Shown piece by piece: positions 1 to 5,539 of a stretch of DNA of 5,539 bases. Both the position numbers and the translations under genes were made by a program. The DNA comes from Gammaproteobacteria bacterium (GTDB lineage Bacteria; Pseudomonadota; Gammaproteobacteria; Steroidobacterales; BM003). The DNA lies in NCBI GenBank assembly GCA_026193125.1, contig JAPHSC010000041.1, positions 1-5,539 on the forward strand, read 5' to 3'. Position 1 is the first letter of the stretch; every line of letters begins with the position of its first letter. The notes below the pieces were generated by a model, which searched no databases, had not been told where the DNA came from, and saw only the letters and a list, made by a program, of their open reading frames with translations.

Positions 1-66
1 CCAACACAGAAGCTGGATATTTTAGGCCCAAGATGCAAATTCATGAATAGATCAGAGGCTCCCTAA
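1..66 (+). other. Possible 3' tail of an upstream gene, frame undecided
   Basis: Two plus-strand frames are open from the window edge. One closes at TAG 48-50 and the other at TAA 64-66, just before hybE. The short peptides they encode (ending KMQIHE or NRSEAP) match nothing I recognise. In [NiFe]-hydrogenase operons the gene before hybE/hupJ is usually another maturation gene such as the endopeptidase or a hupH-type gene, so a same-strand operon partner is likely. That is inference from gene order, not from the residues seen here. Confidence 0.25.
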
Positions 67-68
67 AC

Positions 69-578
69 ATGGATCCCGCCGTGGACAGGCTGGTCACCGC
101 TTATCGCGACCTTGTGCAGCCACGTATGCGTCTGTTGCCAATGTACAACCCGGAACTCAAGGTAGAGGCCGTCAGCTTCAAAATCCATGAGGGTCGCCCC
201 TGCGGTGTGCTGCTTACCCCCTGGTTCATGAACCTGGTGTTACTGCCGGCTGAACATGACGAATGGTCCGGCATGGCCCCCGGGGAGAACCTCAGGGTGA
301 CGTTTCCGGCTGGTGATTATCTATGCATGTTGAGTATGCCGGAGGGCATTCCGCCTCACCTCAGCCTGCCGCTGTTCAACTCGGTGGAAGGCTTTGTTGA
401 CCAGGACACCGCATGCCGTGTGGCCGAGGAAATCATGCAACGCCTGTACGTGCAGACAGATGACCCCACGCAGGCCACGCCCGTGGATGCTGAATTGAAC
501 AAGAGCGGGCTGAAAAGACGCCTGTCCAGACGCGCCATGCTCATGGGTTTGCTGCCGCCTGGAGATGACAAAAAATAG
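69..578 (+). CDS. hybE: [NiFe]-hydrogenase assembly chaperone, HybE/HupJ family
   Basis: This 169-residue cytoplasmic protein resembles HybE/HupJ, a chaperone that in E. coli binds hydrogenase-2 precursors and helps hold back Tat export until cofactor insertion is complete. Family landmarks visible are a short N-terminal helix, a central G-x3-TPWFMNLVLLP block (residues 46-60; E. coli HybE has a similar ITPW segment), FPAGDY (79-84), a SLPLFNSVEGF block (99-109), and a basic RR-A-x-L-x-G tail (LSRRAMLMGLL, 152-162) like the RRALLFG ending of E. coli HybE. Length is normal for the family. The start is well bounded: an in-frame TAG lies at 48-50, this ATG is the first start after it, and AGAGG at 54-58 is a good ribosome-binding site 10 nt upstream. 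No signal peptide or membrane segment is seen. No hydrogenase structural gene is in the window, so whether it serves a HybOC-type or HupSL-type enzyme is open. The symbol could equally be hupJ. Confidence 0.88.
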   Translation: MDPAVDRLVTAYRDLVQPRMRLLPMYNPELKVEAVSFKIHEGRPCGVLLTPWFMNLVLLPAEHDEWSGMAPGENLRVTFPAGDYLCMLSMPEGIPPHLSLPLFNSVEGFVDQDTACRVAEEIMQRLYVQTDDPTQATPVDAELNKSGLKRRLSRRAMLMGLLPPGDDKK

Positions 579-1003
579 ATACAGGAAACATCGGATTCTC
601 TTCCCCGGGGCAGGACTCCCGAGAGTGCGTTAAGTCATCTGGCCTGGATTGCCGGCCTGGCTGAACCGGCCTGCCCTGCGCCGAATACTGCGGCCCGGTG
701 TGGCAAGCGGTGGACCCCTGTGCCCCTGGCAACACGCCTGATCAGCCGGCTTGCCCCACAGCTCTTCGCTGATATCTCACAACGTATTGTTATACAAAGT
801 ATTTTTAGCACCCAGGAAGCCCCCAGGTGCCAAGGTGTTCAAAACCAGACCCGGGACGATACCGGTAAGTACATCTCGCGATTGGCGCCCGCACCCCTCT
901 GCGCGAACATCCTTGAGTCACGAACTCGTTGAAACTACAGAAAAAACGCCCGGCGTCACGCGATAATCCGGCGAACAATGCAGAAAAATCCGAGTAAAAT
1001 ACC

Positions 1004-1154
1004 GGCCTTGCCCGCAGGGCCAGAGACCTCCTCATGGGTTCATCGGGTATGGAGCCAGGATTTTCTCCTGGCCGCGAGATACCGCACGGCATTTTCAGTA
1101 CCTGCGCAAGCGGGTTATATTGTGGCCCTGTCTGGCAATGATGCGTTTGCCAGA
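1004..1154 (+). other. Cluster of four short stem-loops upstream of menD
   Basis: Four inverted repeats follow one another. The first is GGCCTTG / CAGGGCC at 1004-1010 / 1015-1021 (loop CCCG, one G-U pair). The second is GCCAGGA / TCCTGGC at 1054-1060 / 1066-1072 (perfect 7 bp, 5-nt loop). The third is ACCTGC / GCGGGT at 1100-1105 / 1110-1115 with a GCAA (GNRA) tetraloop and one G-U pair. The fourth is TCTGGCAA / TTGCCAGA at 1131-1138 / 1147-1154 (perfect 8 bp, 8-nt loop). None is followed by a T-run on the plus strand, so they do not look like intrinsic terminators. They could be an mRNA leader structure, a small RNA or operators. I recognise no known riboswitch or ncRNA family. Short hairpins also arise by chance in GC-rich DNA. 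Confidence 0.35.
1092..1121 (+). promoter_or_regulatory. Candidate sigma-70 promoter for the menDBAC genes
   Basis: A -35-like TTTTCA (1092-1097, 4 of 6 to consensus) is followed after 18 nt by a -10-like TATATT (1116-1121, 5 of 6). Transcription would start near 1128 and give an untranslated leader of about 80 nt that opens almost directly with the 1131-1154 hairpin. This is the best pair I found close to menD. Weaker -10-like hexamers occur at 962-967 (GATAAT) and 995-1000 (TAAAAT) without good -35 partners. The call rests on consensus matching by eye only. Confidence 0.3.
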
Positions 1155-1209
1155 GTGTCCTGTACCCGCCGCCTGCAACACCGGTGCCCTATGCTTCTAA
1201 GCCAGTCCA

Positions 1210-3006
1210 ATGTCCACTGACAACCTCGCCAGCCGCAACGCCCTGTTCGGTCAACAGGTCATCGAGCGTGTGCTGGCTGCGGGCTGTGTGGGCTTCGTGG
1301 TCTCGCCCGGCTCACGCAATACCCCGCTGGTCATGGCCGTTGCCAACGCCTGCGTCCCGGTAAAAGTTGTGCTGGACGAGCGCAGTGCAGCCTTTTTTGC
1401 TCTCGGGTGGGCTAAGGCTGCCAAGGCTCCTGTCGCGCTTATTTGTACCTCTGGCAGCGCCGGGGCCCACTACCTGCCGGCCATTATCGAAGCATGGGAA
1501 ACGGGTGTGCCACTGATGGCGCTGACCGCCGACCGCCCGACCGAGCACCAGGGCATAGGCGCACCCCAAACGACAATCCAGGAAGGATTCTATTCCAGGC
1601 ATACCAAGGGTTATCTTGGCATCGGCGCTGCGGACGATCCAGGTGCGCAGGAGCAACTGGCAGGGCTGGAGCAATTGGCAGAGCTTGCGACTCGTGGCAA
1701 ACCCGGGCCCATACACGTGAACATCGGTTTCCGTGAACCGCTTTGGCAGGCAACTCCACACCTGCAACCGGTAGGCCATTCAAAACCCATGGCCGTTGAA
1801 GCGGATGATCTGGATCAACTTCCGGAACTCCCGGCGGTCGGGCGAGGCCTGGTGGTAATCGGTCCGGTCCAGGAAGCCCAGCCGCAGGCGGGCGCTGCGA
1901 CCCAGGCCGTAGTCGATCTCGCCCGGTCTATGGGCTGGCCGGTACTGGCCGATATCGCAGCCAATCTGAGGCAAAATCCCGCAAACGCCGGAGTCCTGGT
2001 AAATCACTACGACCTGCTACTCAGATCAAAATCAGCCAGGGCAGCACTGCAACCGGAATTTGTCCTCCACATCGGCCGCATGCCCACCTCGAAGACCTTG
2101 TTTAGCTGGATGCAGGAACTGGAGGACCAGGGCACCAGGGTGTGGCACCTGGGCAGCGACGGACAGGCGCACACCCTGGCCAAAAACCCGAAAGTATTCA
2201 AAACCAGCTGGTCCCGCCTGGGGGCGTACTGTCAGGCGGCCACCAGCCAGCAGCCGATTGAATCTTCCTGGATGACGCCCTGGCGGCTGGCCGAAAAGGC
2301 TGCGCAAGAGGTGGTCACTGAGCAAACCAGCAACGCCGGCCTGTGGGAGGGCGCGATCGCGTTTGCCGCGAGCCGGCTGCCGCGAGACTCACGACTGGTG
2401 CTGGCCTCCGGCATGACCGTAAGGGACGTGGATTCCTACGCCACCACCCTGGCGCCGGGCAGCGAGTGCCTGGTCAATCGCGGAGTTAATGGCATTGACG
2501 GCCTGATCGCCACGGCCGCGGGTGTGGCAGCAGAGGATCGTAGCAGGAGGGTTCGCCTGGTGCTTGGGGACCTGGCCTTCCAGCACGACCTGGGCTCACT
2601 GGCCCTGGCCGTTGCCGAGCCCAACCTCGATATCGTGGTGATCAACAATGGCGGTGGGGGAATATTCGAATTCTTACCGATCCGTAAAGCCACTGACAAA
2701 TTCGAGCAGTTCTTCCTGGCTCCCCAGGGTTTCGATATTTCAGCCGTCAGCCGAAGCTTCGGTGTCACGAGCTGTCGCTGCGAGTCAATTGATGAACTGG
2801 CACTGATTCTGTCAGACTCCACGCCCGGATGCCGGCTAATGGAGGTCATGGTTGACCGCGAAAACAACGTTACCATGCACAGACAAATCGGGTCGGCAGC
2901 AATCGCCAGGCTCAATAAGGAATTTTCACTGGAGCAGATCGATGGAGAAGGACGTGCAGACGCCGAAGGTGATCTGGAACCGGGTCAAAGAATATCAGGA
3001 CATTGA
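1210..3006 (+). CDS. menD: 2-succinyl-5-enolpyruvyl-6-hydroxy-3-cyclohexene-1-carboxylate synthase (MenD)
   Basis: MenD is the ThDP- and Mg-dependent enzyme that adds the succinyl-semialdehyde unit of 2-oxoglutarate to isochorismate, giving SEPHCHC, the first committed step of the classical menaquinone pathway. The N-terminal Pyr domain shows SPGSRNTP (32-39) and the ThDP-activating glutamate in DERSAAFFALG (Glu57), followed by TSGSA (80-84) and TADRP (106-110). The middle domain carries IGRMPTSK (288-295). The C-terminal PP domain has NRG-x2-GIDG (423-431), the cofactor motif GD (453-454) to NN (479-480), and GGGIFEFLP (482-490). At 598 residues it is somewhat longer than E. coli MenD (556). 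The last 21 or so residues are hydrophilic and lie over the start of menB. The start is firm in position, since an in-frame TAA (1198-1200) sits only three codons before this ATG, but no Shine-Dalgarno sequence is visible. The substrate-facing region after TADRP is unusual (see findings). Confidence 0.95.
   Translation: MSTDNLASRNALFGQQVIERVLAAGCVGFVVSPGSRNTPLVMAVANACVPVKVVLDERSAAFFALGWAKAAKAPVALICTSGSAGAHYLPAIIEAWETGVPLMALTADRPTEHQGIGAPQTTIQEGFYSRHTKGYLGIGAADDPGAQEQLAGLEQLAELATRGKPGPIHVNIGFREPLWQATPHLQPVGHSKPMAVEADDLDQLPELPAVGRGLVVIGPVQEAQPQAGAATQAVVDLARSMGWPVLADIAANLRQNPANAGVLVNHYDLLLRSKSARAALQPEFVLHIGRMPTSKTLFSWMQELEDQGTRVWHLGSDGQAHTLAKNPKVFKTSWSRLGAYCQAATSQQPIESSWMTPWRLAEKAAQEVVTEQTSNAGLWEGAIAFAASRLPRDSRLVLASGMTVRDVDSYATTLAPGSECLVNRGVNGIDGLIATAAGVAAEDRSRRVRLVLGDLAFQHDLGSLALAVAEPNLDIVVINNGGGGIFEFLPIRKATDKFEQFFLAPQGFDISAVSRSFGVTSCRCESIDELALILSDSTPGCRLMEVMVDRENNVTMHRQIGSAAIARLNKEFSLEQIDGEGRADAEGDLEPGQRISGH
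2931..2934 (+). promoter_or_regulatory. Ribosome-binding site that fixes the menB start
   Basis: GGAG lies 7 nt before the ATG at 2942, inside the menD reading frame. This favours 2942 over the in-frame ATG at 2852, which would add 30 residues with no counterpart in MenB proteins. Starting at 2942 also puts every active-site residue five positions below its E. coli number, a normal N-terminus for the family. Confidence 0.75.
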
Positions 3007-3784
3007 ATACTTCACTTCACCCGAGGGGATAGCGAAAATCGCGATCAACCGGCCCGAGGTGCACAACGCTTTCCGGCCGCAGACCCTGTTTGAATTGCGC
3101 GAGGCCTTTGAACTTGCGCACGAAGATCCGGAAGTGGGAGTCATCATCCTGACCGGCAACGGCGGCCGTGCATTCTGCTCCGGTGGCGACCAGCGCATCC
3201 GTGGTGACGCCGGCTACATTGACCCCAAGGGTGTGCCGCGTCTGAATGTGCTGGATTTACAACGCCAGATTCGCACCCTGCCAAAGCCGGTGGTGGCGAT
3301 GGTGGCCGGCTATGCAATCGGCGGTGGTCACGTGCTGCACGTAGTTTGCGACCTCACCATAGCCGCGGACAATGCGAGATTCGGGCAGACCGGCCCCAAG
3401 GTTGGAAGTTTCGATGGCGGTTTTGGCGCCGGCTACCTGGCCCGCCACGTGGGTCAGAAGCGGGCCCGCGAAATCTGGTACCTGTGCCGTCAGTACAGCG
3501 CGGACGAGGCCTTCCAGATGGGCCTGGTGAACAAGGTGGTGCCCCTGGATCAACTGGAATCCGAGACCGTCCAGTGGTGCCGCGAGATGCTGGACATGTC
3601 GCCCATAGCCCTGCGCTTCCTGAAGGCCTCATTCAATGCCGATTGTGATGGCCAGACCGGAATCCAGGAACTGGCAGGCAATGCCACCATGCTCTATTAC
3701 ATGACCGAAGAAGGTCAGGAAGGTAAAAACGCCTTCCTGGAAAAGCGCAAACCCAACTTCAGAAAGTTCAAGCGAGTCCCGTGA
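2942..3784 (+). CDS. menB: 1,4-dihydroxy-2-naphthoyl-CoA synthase (MenB), bicarbonate-dependent type
   Basis: MenB, a crotonase-fold enzyme, performs the Dieckmann-type ring closure of o-succinylbenzoyl-CoA to 1,4-dihydroxy-2-naphthoyl-CoA in the cytoplasm. From this start the protein is 280 residues, close to the E. coli length. Visible landmarks are the oxyanion-hole segments FCSGGDQ (78-84) and GYAIGGGH (123-130), Tyr92 (E. coli Tyr97), QTGPKVGSFDGG (149-160) with Ser156 and Asp158, REIWYLCRQ (176-184), and the conserved C-terminal block NADCDGQTGIQELAGNATML. Gly151 in QTGPK and Trp179 match the bicarbonate-using type I enzymes such as E. coli MenB; type II enzymes have Asp at the Gly position (QTDAD). 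The gene overlaps the end of menD by 65 nt in a different frame, and its stop overlaps the menA start as GTGA, so translation is probably coupled. All key residues are present and I see no sign of decay. Confidence 0.97.
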   Translation: MEKDVQTPKVIWNRVKEYQDIEYFTSPEGIAKIAINRPEVHNAFRPQTLFELREAFELAHEDPEVGVIILTGNGGRAFCSGGDQRIRGDAGYIDPKGVPRLNVLDLQRQIRTLPKPVVAMVAGYAIGGGHVLHVVCDLTIAADNARFGQTGPKVGSFDGGFGAGYLARHVGQKRAREIWYLCRQYSADEAFQMGLVNKVVPLDQLESETVQWCREMLDMSPIALRFLKASFNADCDGQTGIQELAGNATMLYYMTEEGQEGKNAFLEKRKPNFRKFKRVP

Positions 3785-4668
3785 AACCCTCTGCCGTGGA
3801 AGCCTGGGTCGCCGCCTCTCGACCGCAAACCCTGACCGTCGCAGTAGCGCCGGTGTTACTGGGCGCAGCCCTGGCCGCAGAAGTCACCAGATTGCAGATC
3901 CCACTGCTGATAGCCACGCTGATCGGCGCCATATGCATACAAATTGGCACCAACCTCTTTAACGATTACGCCGACTTCAAGAAGGGCACCGACGGTGCGG
4001 ACAGGCTGGGACCGGCCAGGGCTTGTGCCAGCGGTTGGCTTAATCCGGATCATGTCTTGTTTTCCGTCTGGATCGTCTACGCCATTGCCATTGCAGCGGG
4101 CGTATACCTGGTGTTGGCAGCCGGCTGGCCTATCCTGGTCATAGGCATCGCCAGCCTGATTTGCGGTCTGGCCTATACCGGTGGCCCCTGGCCCTTGTCC
4201 TACGTGGGCATTGCAGACCTGTTCGTATTCGTATTCTTCGGGCTGGTAGCCGTGGGCGGGACATTTTTCGTGCTGACCGGCACTCTTTCCACCACCGCTG
4301 TACTAGGTGGCGCCGTACTGGGTTGCCTGGCGACCGCGGTGCTTGCGGCAAATAACCTGCGCGACAGAAAGGGTGATCGGCAGGCCGGGAAAAAGACCCT
4401 CGCGGTACGCTACGGCGAGGCTTTCGCCAGGAACGAATTCGCCCTGTTGATTACCGCGCCAGCACTGATGGTCTTGTTGGTCGCCATCTTCGTACCCGGG
4501 GCCGGTCCCGGTTGGCTGGCTCCCCTCGCCCTTGCGCCCTGGTTGGTGCAGCTCACCCGCGACGCCTTCCGTCTGGATGGTCGTGATCTGAACATCCTGT
4601 TGAAGAAAACCGCCGTCACCGAACTGGCCTTCTCCATCCTGCTTTGCGCAGGAATCATATTGACGTGA
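3781..4668 (+). CDS. menA: 1,4-dihydroxy-2-naphthoate polyprenyltransferase (MenA)
   Basis: MenA is a UbiA-superfamily integral membrane enzyme that replaces the carboxylate of 1,4-dihydroxy-2-naphthoate with a polyprenyl chain, yielding demethylmenaquinone. The 295-residue protein has the first Asp-rich, Mg-diphosphate-binding motif NLFNDYADFKKGTD (58-71), followed by DRLGPAR (74-80), typical of MenA rather than UbiA. The second motif is NNLRDRKGDRQAGKKT (191-206) with Asp195 and Asp199. About eight or nine hydrophobic segments are evident, roughly at 18-33, 38-58, 92-114, 116-135, 140-165, 167-190, 217-237, 242-256 and 276-295. The start is GTG at 3781, overlapping the menB stop by four bases (GTGA). 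The N-terminal AWVAASRPQTL aligns with the usual MenA opening (E. coli AWLESLRPKTL), supporting it. No strong ribosome-binding site precedes it, so expression likely depends on ribosomes finishing menB. Prenyl chain length cannot be read from sequence. Confidence 0.95.
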   Translation: MKPSAVEAWVAASRPQTLTVAVAPVLLGAALAAEVTRLQIPLLIATLIGAICIQIGTNLFNDYADFKKGTDGADRLGPARACASGWLNPDHVLFSVWIVYAIAIAAGVYLVLAAGWPILVIGIASLICGLAYTGGPWPLSYVGIADLFVFVFFGLVAVGGTFFVLTGTLSTTAVLGGAVLGCLATAVLAANNLRDRKGDRQAGKKTLAVRYGEAFARNEFALLITAPALMVLLVAIFVPGAGPGWLAPLALAPWLVQLTRDAFRLDGRDLNILLKKTAVTELAFSILLCAGIILT

Positions 4669-5539
4669 TTGCCCGCTGGGAGCTGCTGCGGTACCTGACG
4701 GGGCACCCGGCGCACGAAGGCTTTGTCCTGAGACTGCTGGATGATGAAGGTCAAGTCGGTCTTGGCGAAGCCCGAACCATAGAAGGATACGGCTCGGGAC
4801 AGGCAATACTGAACGCCTTCCTGTCCGATCACGCACGCATGGACGGATTGCTGCACAGTCTGCAAAAAGACATGGCCCAATCCGAACGCGTCCAGCCAAT
4901 GCCGGCTGATGCCCGCGTGCCAGTTGAGGCCCTGTTTGCCGCCGAAACAGCCTTGTACGACCTGGCCTCACGCCGGGCCGACCAGGACCTCACCAGCTGG
5001 CTGGGATACCCGCACCGTGAATCCCTGGCCAACAGCATGCTGGTGGCCGACGAGGCCCAGGCGCGACGCCTGGCCGAGGCGGGAAACCGGAATTTCAAAC
5101 TAAAGGCCGACGGTGAGTCAGCCGACTGGCTGTTGTTGTTTCATACCCTGGTCGAGGCTACCGACGGCCAGGCCCGTATACGGGTGGATGCCAACGGCAG
5201 CTGGAACCACGGCATCGCTCTCGAGCTGCTTTGCCAGGTGCCGCTGGAGAATCTCGACTACCTGGAGCAACCTTTTCCGGTTGACGACCTGGCCAGCTGC
5301 CGGCGATTAAAGGACAGGCTCGGCATCATCATCGGGATCGACGAGGGCGTAAGGTCAACACAGACAATTGAGGACCTTGCCCGACTTGGGGCCGCAGACC
5401 TCGTCGTGATCAAGCCCATGTTCCGCGGCCTGGCGGGCGCCCTGGACCTGGCAAGCACTGCGCTTGCGCTTGGGCTGGGCGTGTGCGTGACACATTCCAT
5501 GGATGGAACCCTGGGCAGGCTTGCCGCCATGCACGTGGC
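4665..5539 (+). CDS. menC: o-Succinylbenzoate synthase (MenC), 3' end cut by window edge
   Basis: MenC belongs to the enolase superfamily and dehydrates SHCHC to o-succinylbenzoate. The frame opens with GTG at 4665, overlapping the menA stop as GTGA, and stays open for 291 codons to the window end. AGGA at 4650-4653 is a plausible ribosome-binding site. The C-terminal barrel carries the full active-site set: Lys145-x-Lys147 (FKLKADG), Asp175 (RVDANGSW), Glu201 (LEQPF), Asp226 (GIDEG) and Lys250 (VIKPM). The first spacing (147 to 175, 28 residues) equals that in E. coli MenC, and the others are within a few residues. THSMDGTLGRLA (276-287) matches the usual late SxxxGR-type segment. Some relatives are N-acylamino-acid racemases or dipeptide epimerases; the men context favours OSB synthase. 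The N-terminal cap is short, with VIARWELLRYLTGHPAHEGF leading directly into the GLGEA segment. The missing part is probably a few dozen residues. Confidence 0.9.
   Translation, partial: MIARWELLRYLTGHPAHEGFVLRLLDDEGQVGLGEARTIEGYGSGQAILNAFLSDHARMDGLLHSLQKDMAQSERVQPMPADARVPVEALFAAETALYDLASRRADQDLTSWLGYPHRESLANSMLVADEAQARRLAEAGNRNFKLKADGESADWLLLFHTLVEATDGQARIRVDANGSWNHGIALELLCQVPLENLDYLEQPFPVDDLASCRRLKDRLGIIIGIDEGVRSTQTIEDLARLGAADLVVIKPMFRGLAGALDLASTALALGLGVCVTHSMDGTLGRLAAMHV

Larger units (their letters stand above)
579..1209. other. Intergenic region of about 630 bases between hybE and menD
   Basis: No convincing gene lies here. Short open frames occur on both strands (for example 720-932, 751-966 and 978-1220 plus; 805-1092 minus), but they overlap one another, lack good ribosome-binding sites and show no recognisable domain. 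I see no tRNA cloverleaf and no clear rho-independent terminator after hybE. Visible pieces are the 8-base palindrome CCCCGGGG (603-610), an 8-nt direct repeat CCGGCCTG (652-659 and 666-673), the palindrome CTGATCAG (738-745), an AT-rich island around 783-808, and four hairpins between 1004 and 1154. The length and composition would fit a promoter/regulatory region for the men operon, a structured RNA, or decayed sequence. I cannot choose between these. Confidence 0.6.

Noticed and set aside
603..673. GC-rich palindromes and the 8-nt repeat CCGGCCTG as a mobile-element end or repeat array
   Set aside because: The units are short, only two copies are present, and there is no transposase, target duplication or regular array.
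823..845. GCACC/GGTGC inverted repeat and T-run near 801-833 as a terminator
   Set aside because: The T-run lies before the hairpin on the plus strand, the stem is only 5 bp, and no gene ends nearby on either strand.
720..966. Two overlapping plus-strand open frames (720-932 and 751-966)
   Set aside because: They occupy the same DNA in different frames, have no good ribosome-binding site and resemble no family I know.
985..1021. Hairpin 1004-1021 as a minus-strand terminator
   Set aside because: Read on the minus strand it is followed by T-rich sequence, but the T-tract is interrupted and no credible minus-strand gene lies upstream of it.
805..1092. 95-codon minus-strand open frame in the hybE-menD gap
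   Set aside because: It has no recognisable domain or ribosome-binding site, is rich in Arg, Gly and Pro as expected for chance frames in GC-rich DNA, and spans several hairpins.
2852..2941. Upstream in-frame ATG giving MenB a 30-residue N-terminal extension
   Set aside because: The extension is the menD C-terminal coding sequence read in another frame. The ATG at 2942 has a good GGAG site and gives the normal MenB N-terminus.
4303..4971. 222-codon minus-strand open frame opposite menA and menC
   Set aside because: It is antisense to two well-supported genes with intact catalytic motifs and has an Arg/Gly/Gln-rich chance composition.

Overview
The window comes from a GC-rich bacterial chromosome. 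All confident genes are on the plus strand. It holds one hydrogenase-maturation gene followed by four genes of the classical (o-succinylbenzoate) menaquinone pathway. The protein families suggest a proteobacterium, most likely a gammaproteobacterium: HybE/HupJ chaperones are typical of Proteobacteria with uptake [NiFe]-hydrogenases, and MenB is the E. coli-like, bicarbonate-using type. I cannot name genus or species from the sequence.

Layout. Positions 1-68 hold only the tail of something upstream. A hybE/hupJ-family gene (69-578) encodes a [NiFe]-hydrogenase assembly chaperone. A stretch of about 630 bases (579-1209) has no convincing gene. Its second half contains four short hairpins and a plausible promoter just upstream of menD. 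From 1210 to the window end the men genes are packed without any intergenic base: menD (1210-3006), menB (2942-3784, overlapping menD by 65 nt), menA (3781-4668, GTGA overlap with menB) and menC (4665 to the window edge, GTGA overlap with menA, 3' end missing).

How the genes work together. MenD makes SEPHCHC from isochorismate and 2-oxoglutarate. MenC dehydrates SHCHC to o-succinylbenzoate. MenB cyclises o-succinylbenzoyl-CoA to 1,4-dihydroxy-2-naphthoyl-CoA. MenA prenylates 1,4-dihydroxy-2-naphthoate in the membrane to give demethylmenaquinone. The steps not seen here are MenF (isochorismate synthase), MenH (SEPHCHC to SHCHC), MenE (CoA ligase), the DHNA-CoA thioesterase and the final methyltransferase; some may lie downstream of menC. 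The neighbouring hydrogenase gene is suggestive because respiratory hydrogenases commonly feed electrons to menaquinone, but a functional link is only inferred.

I did not find a clearly novel system. The points most worth a second look are the structured menD upstream region with no visible ribosome-binding site, the 65-nt menD/menB overlap, the compact menD-B-A-C order without menH, and local departures from the usual MenD and MenC sequences.
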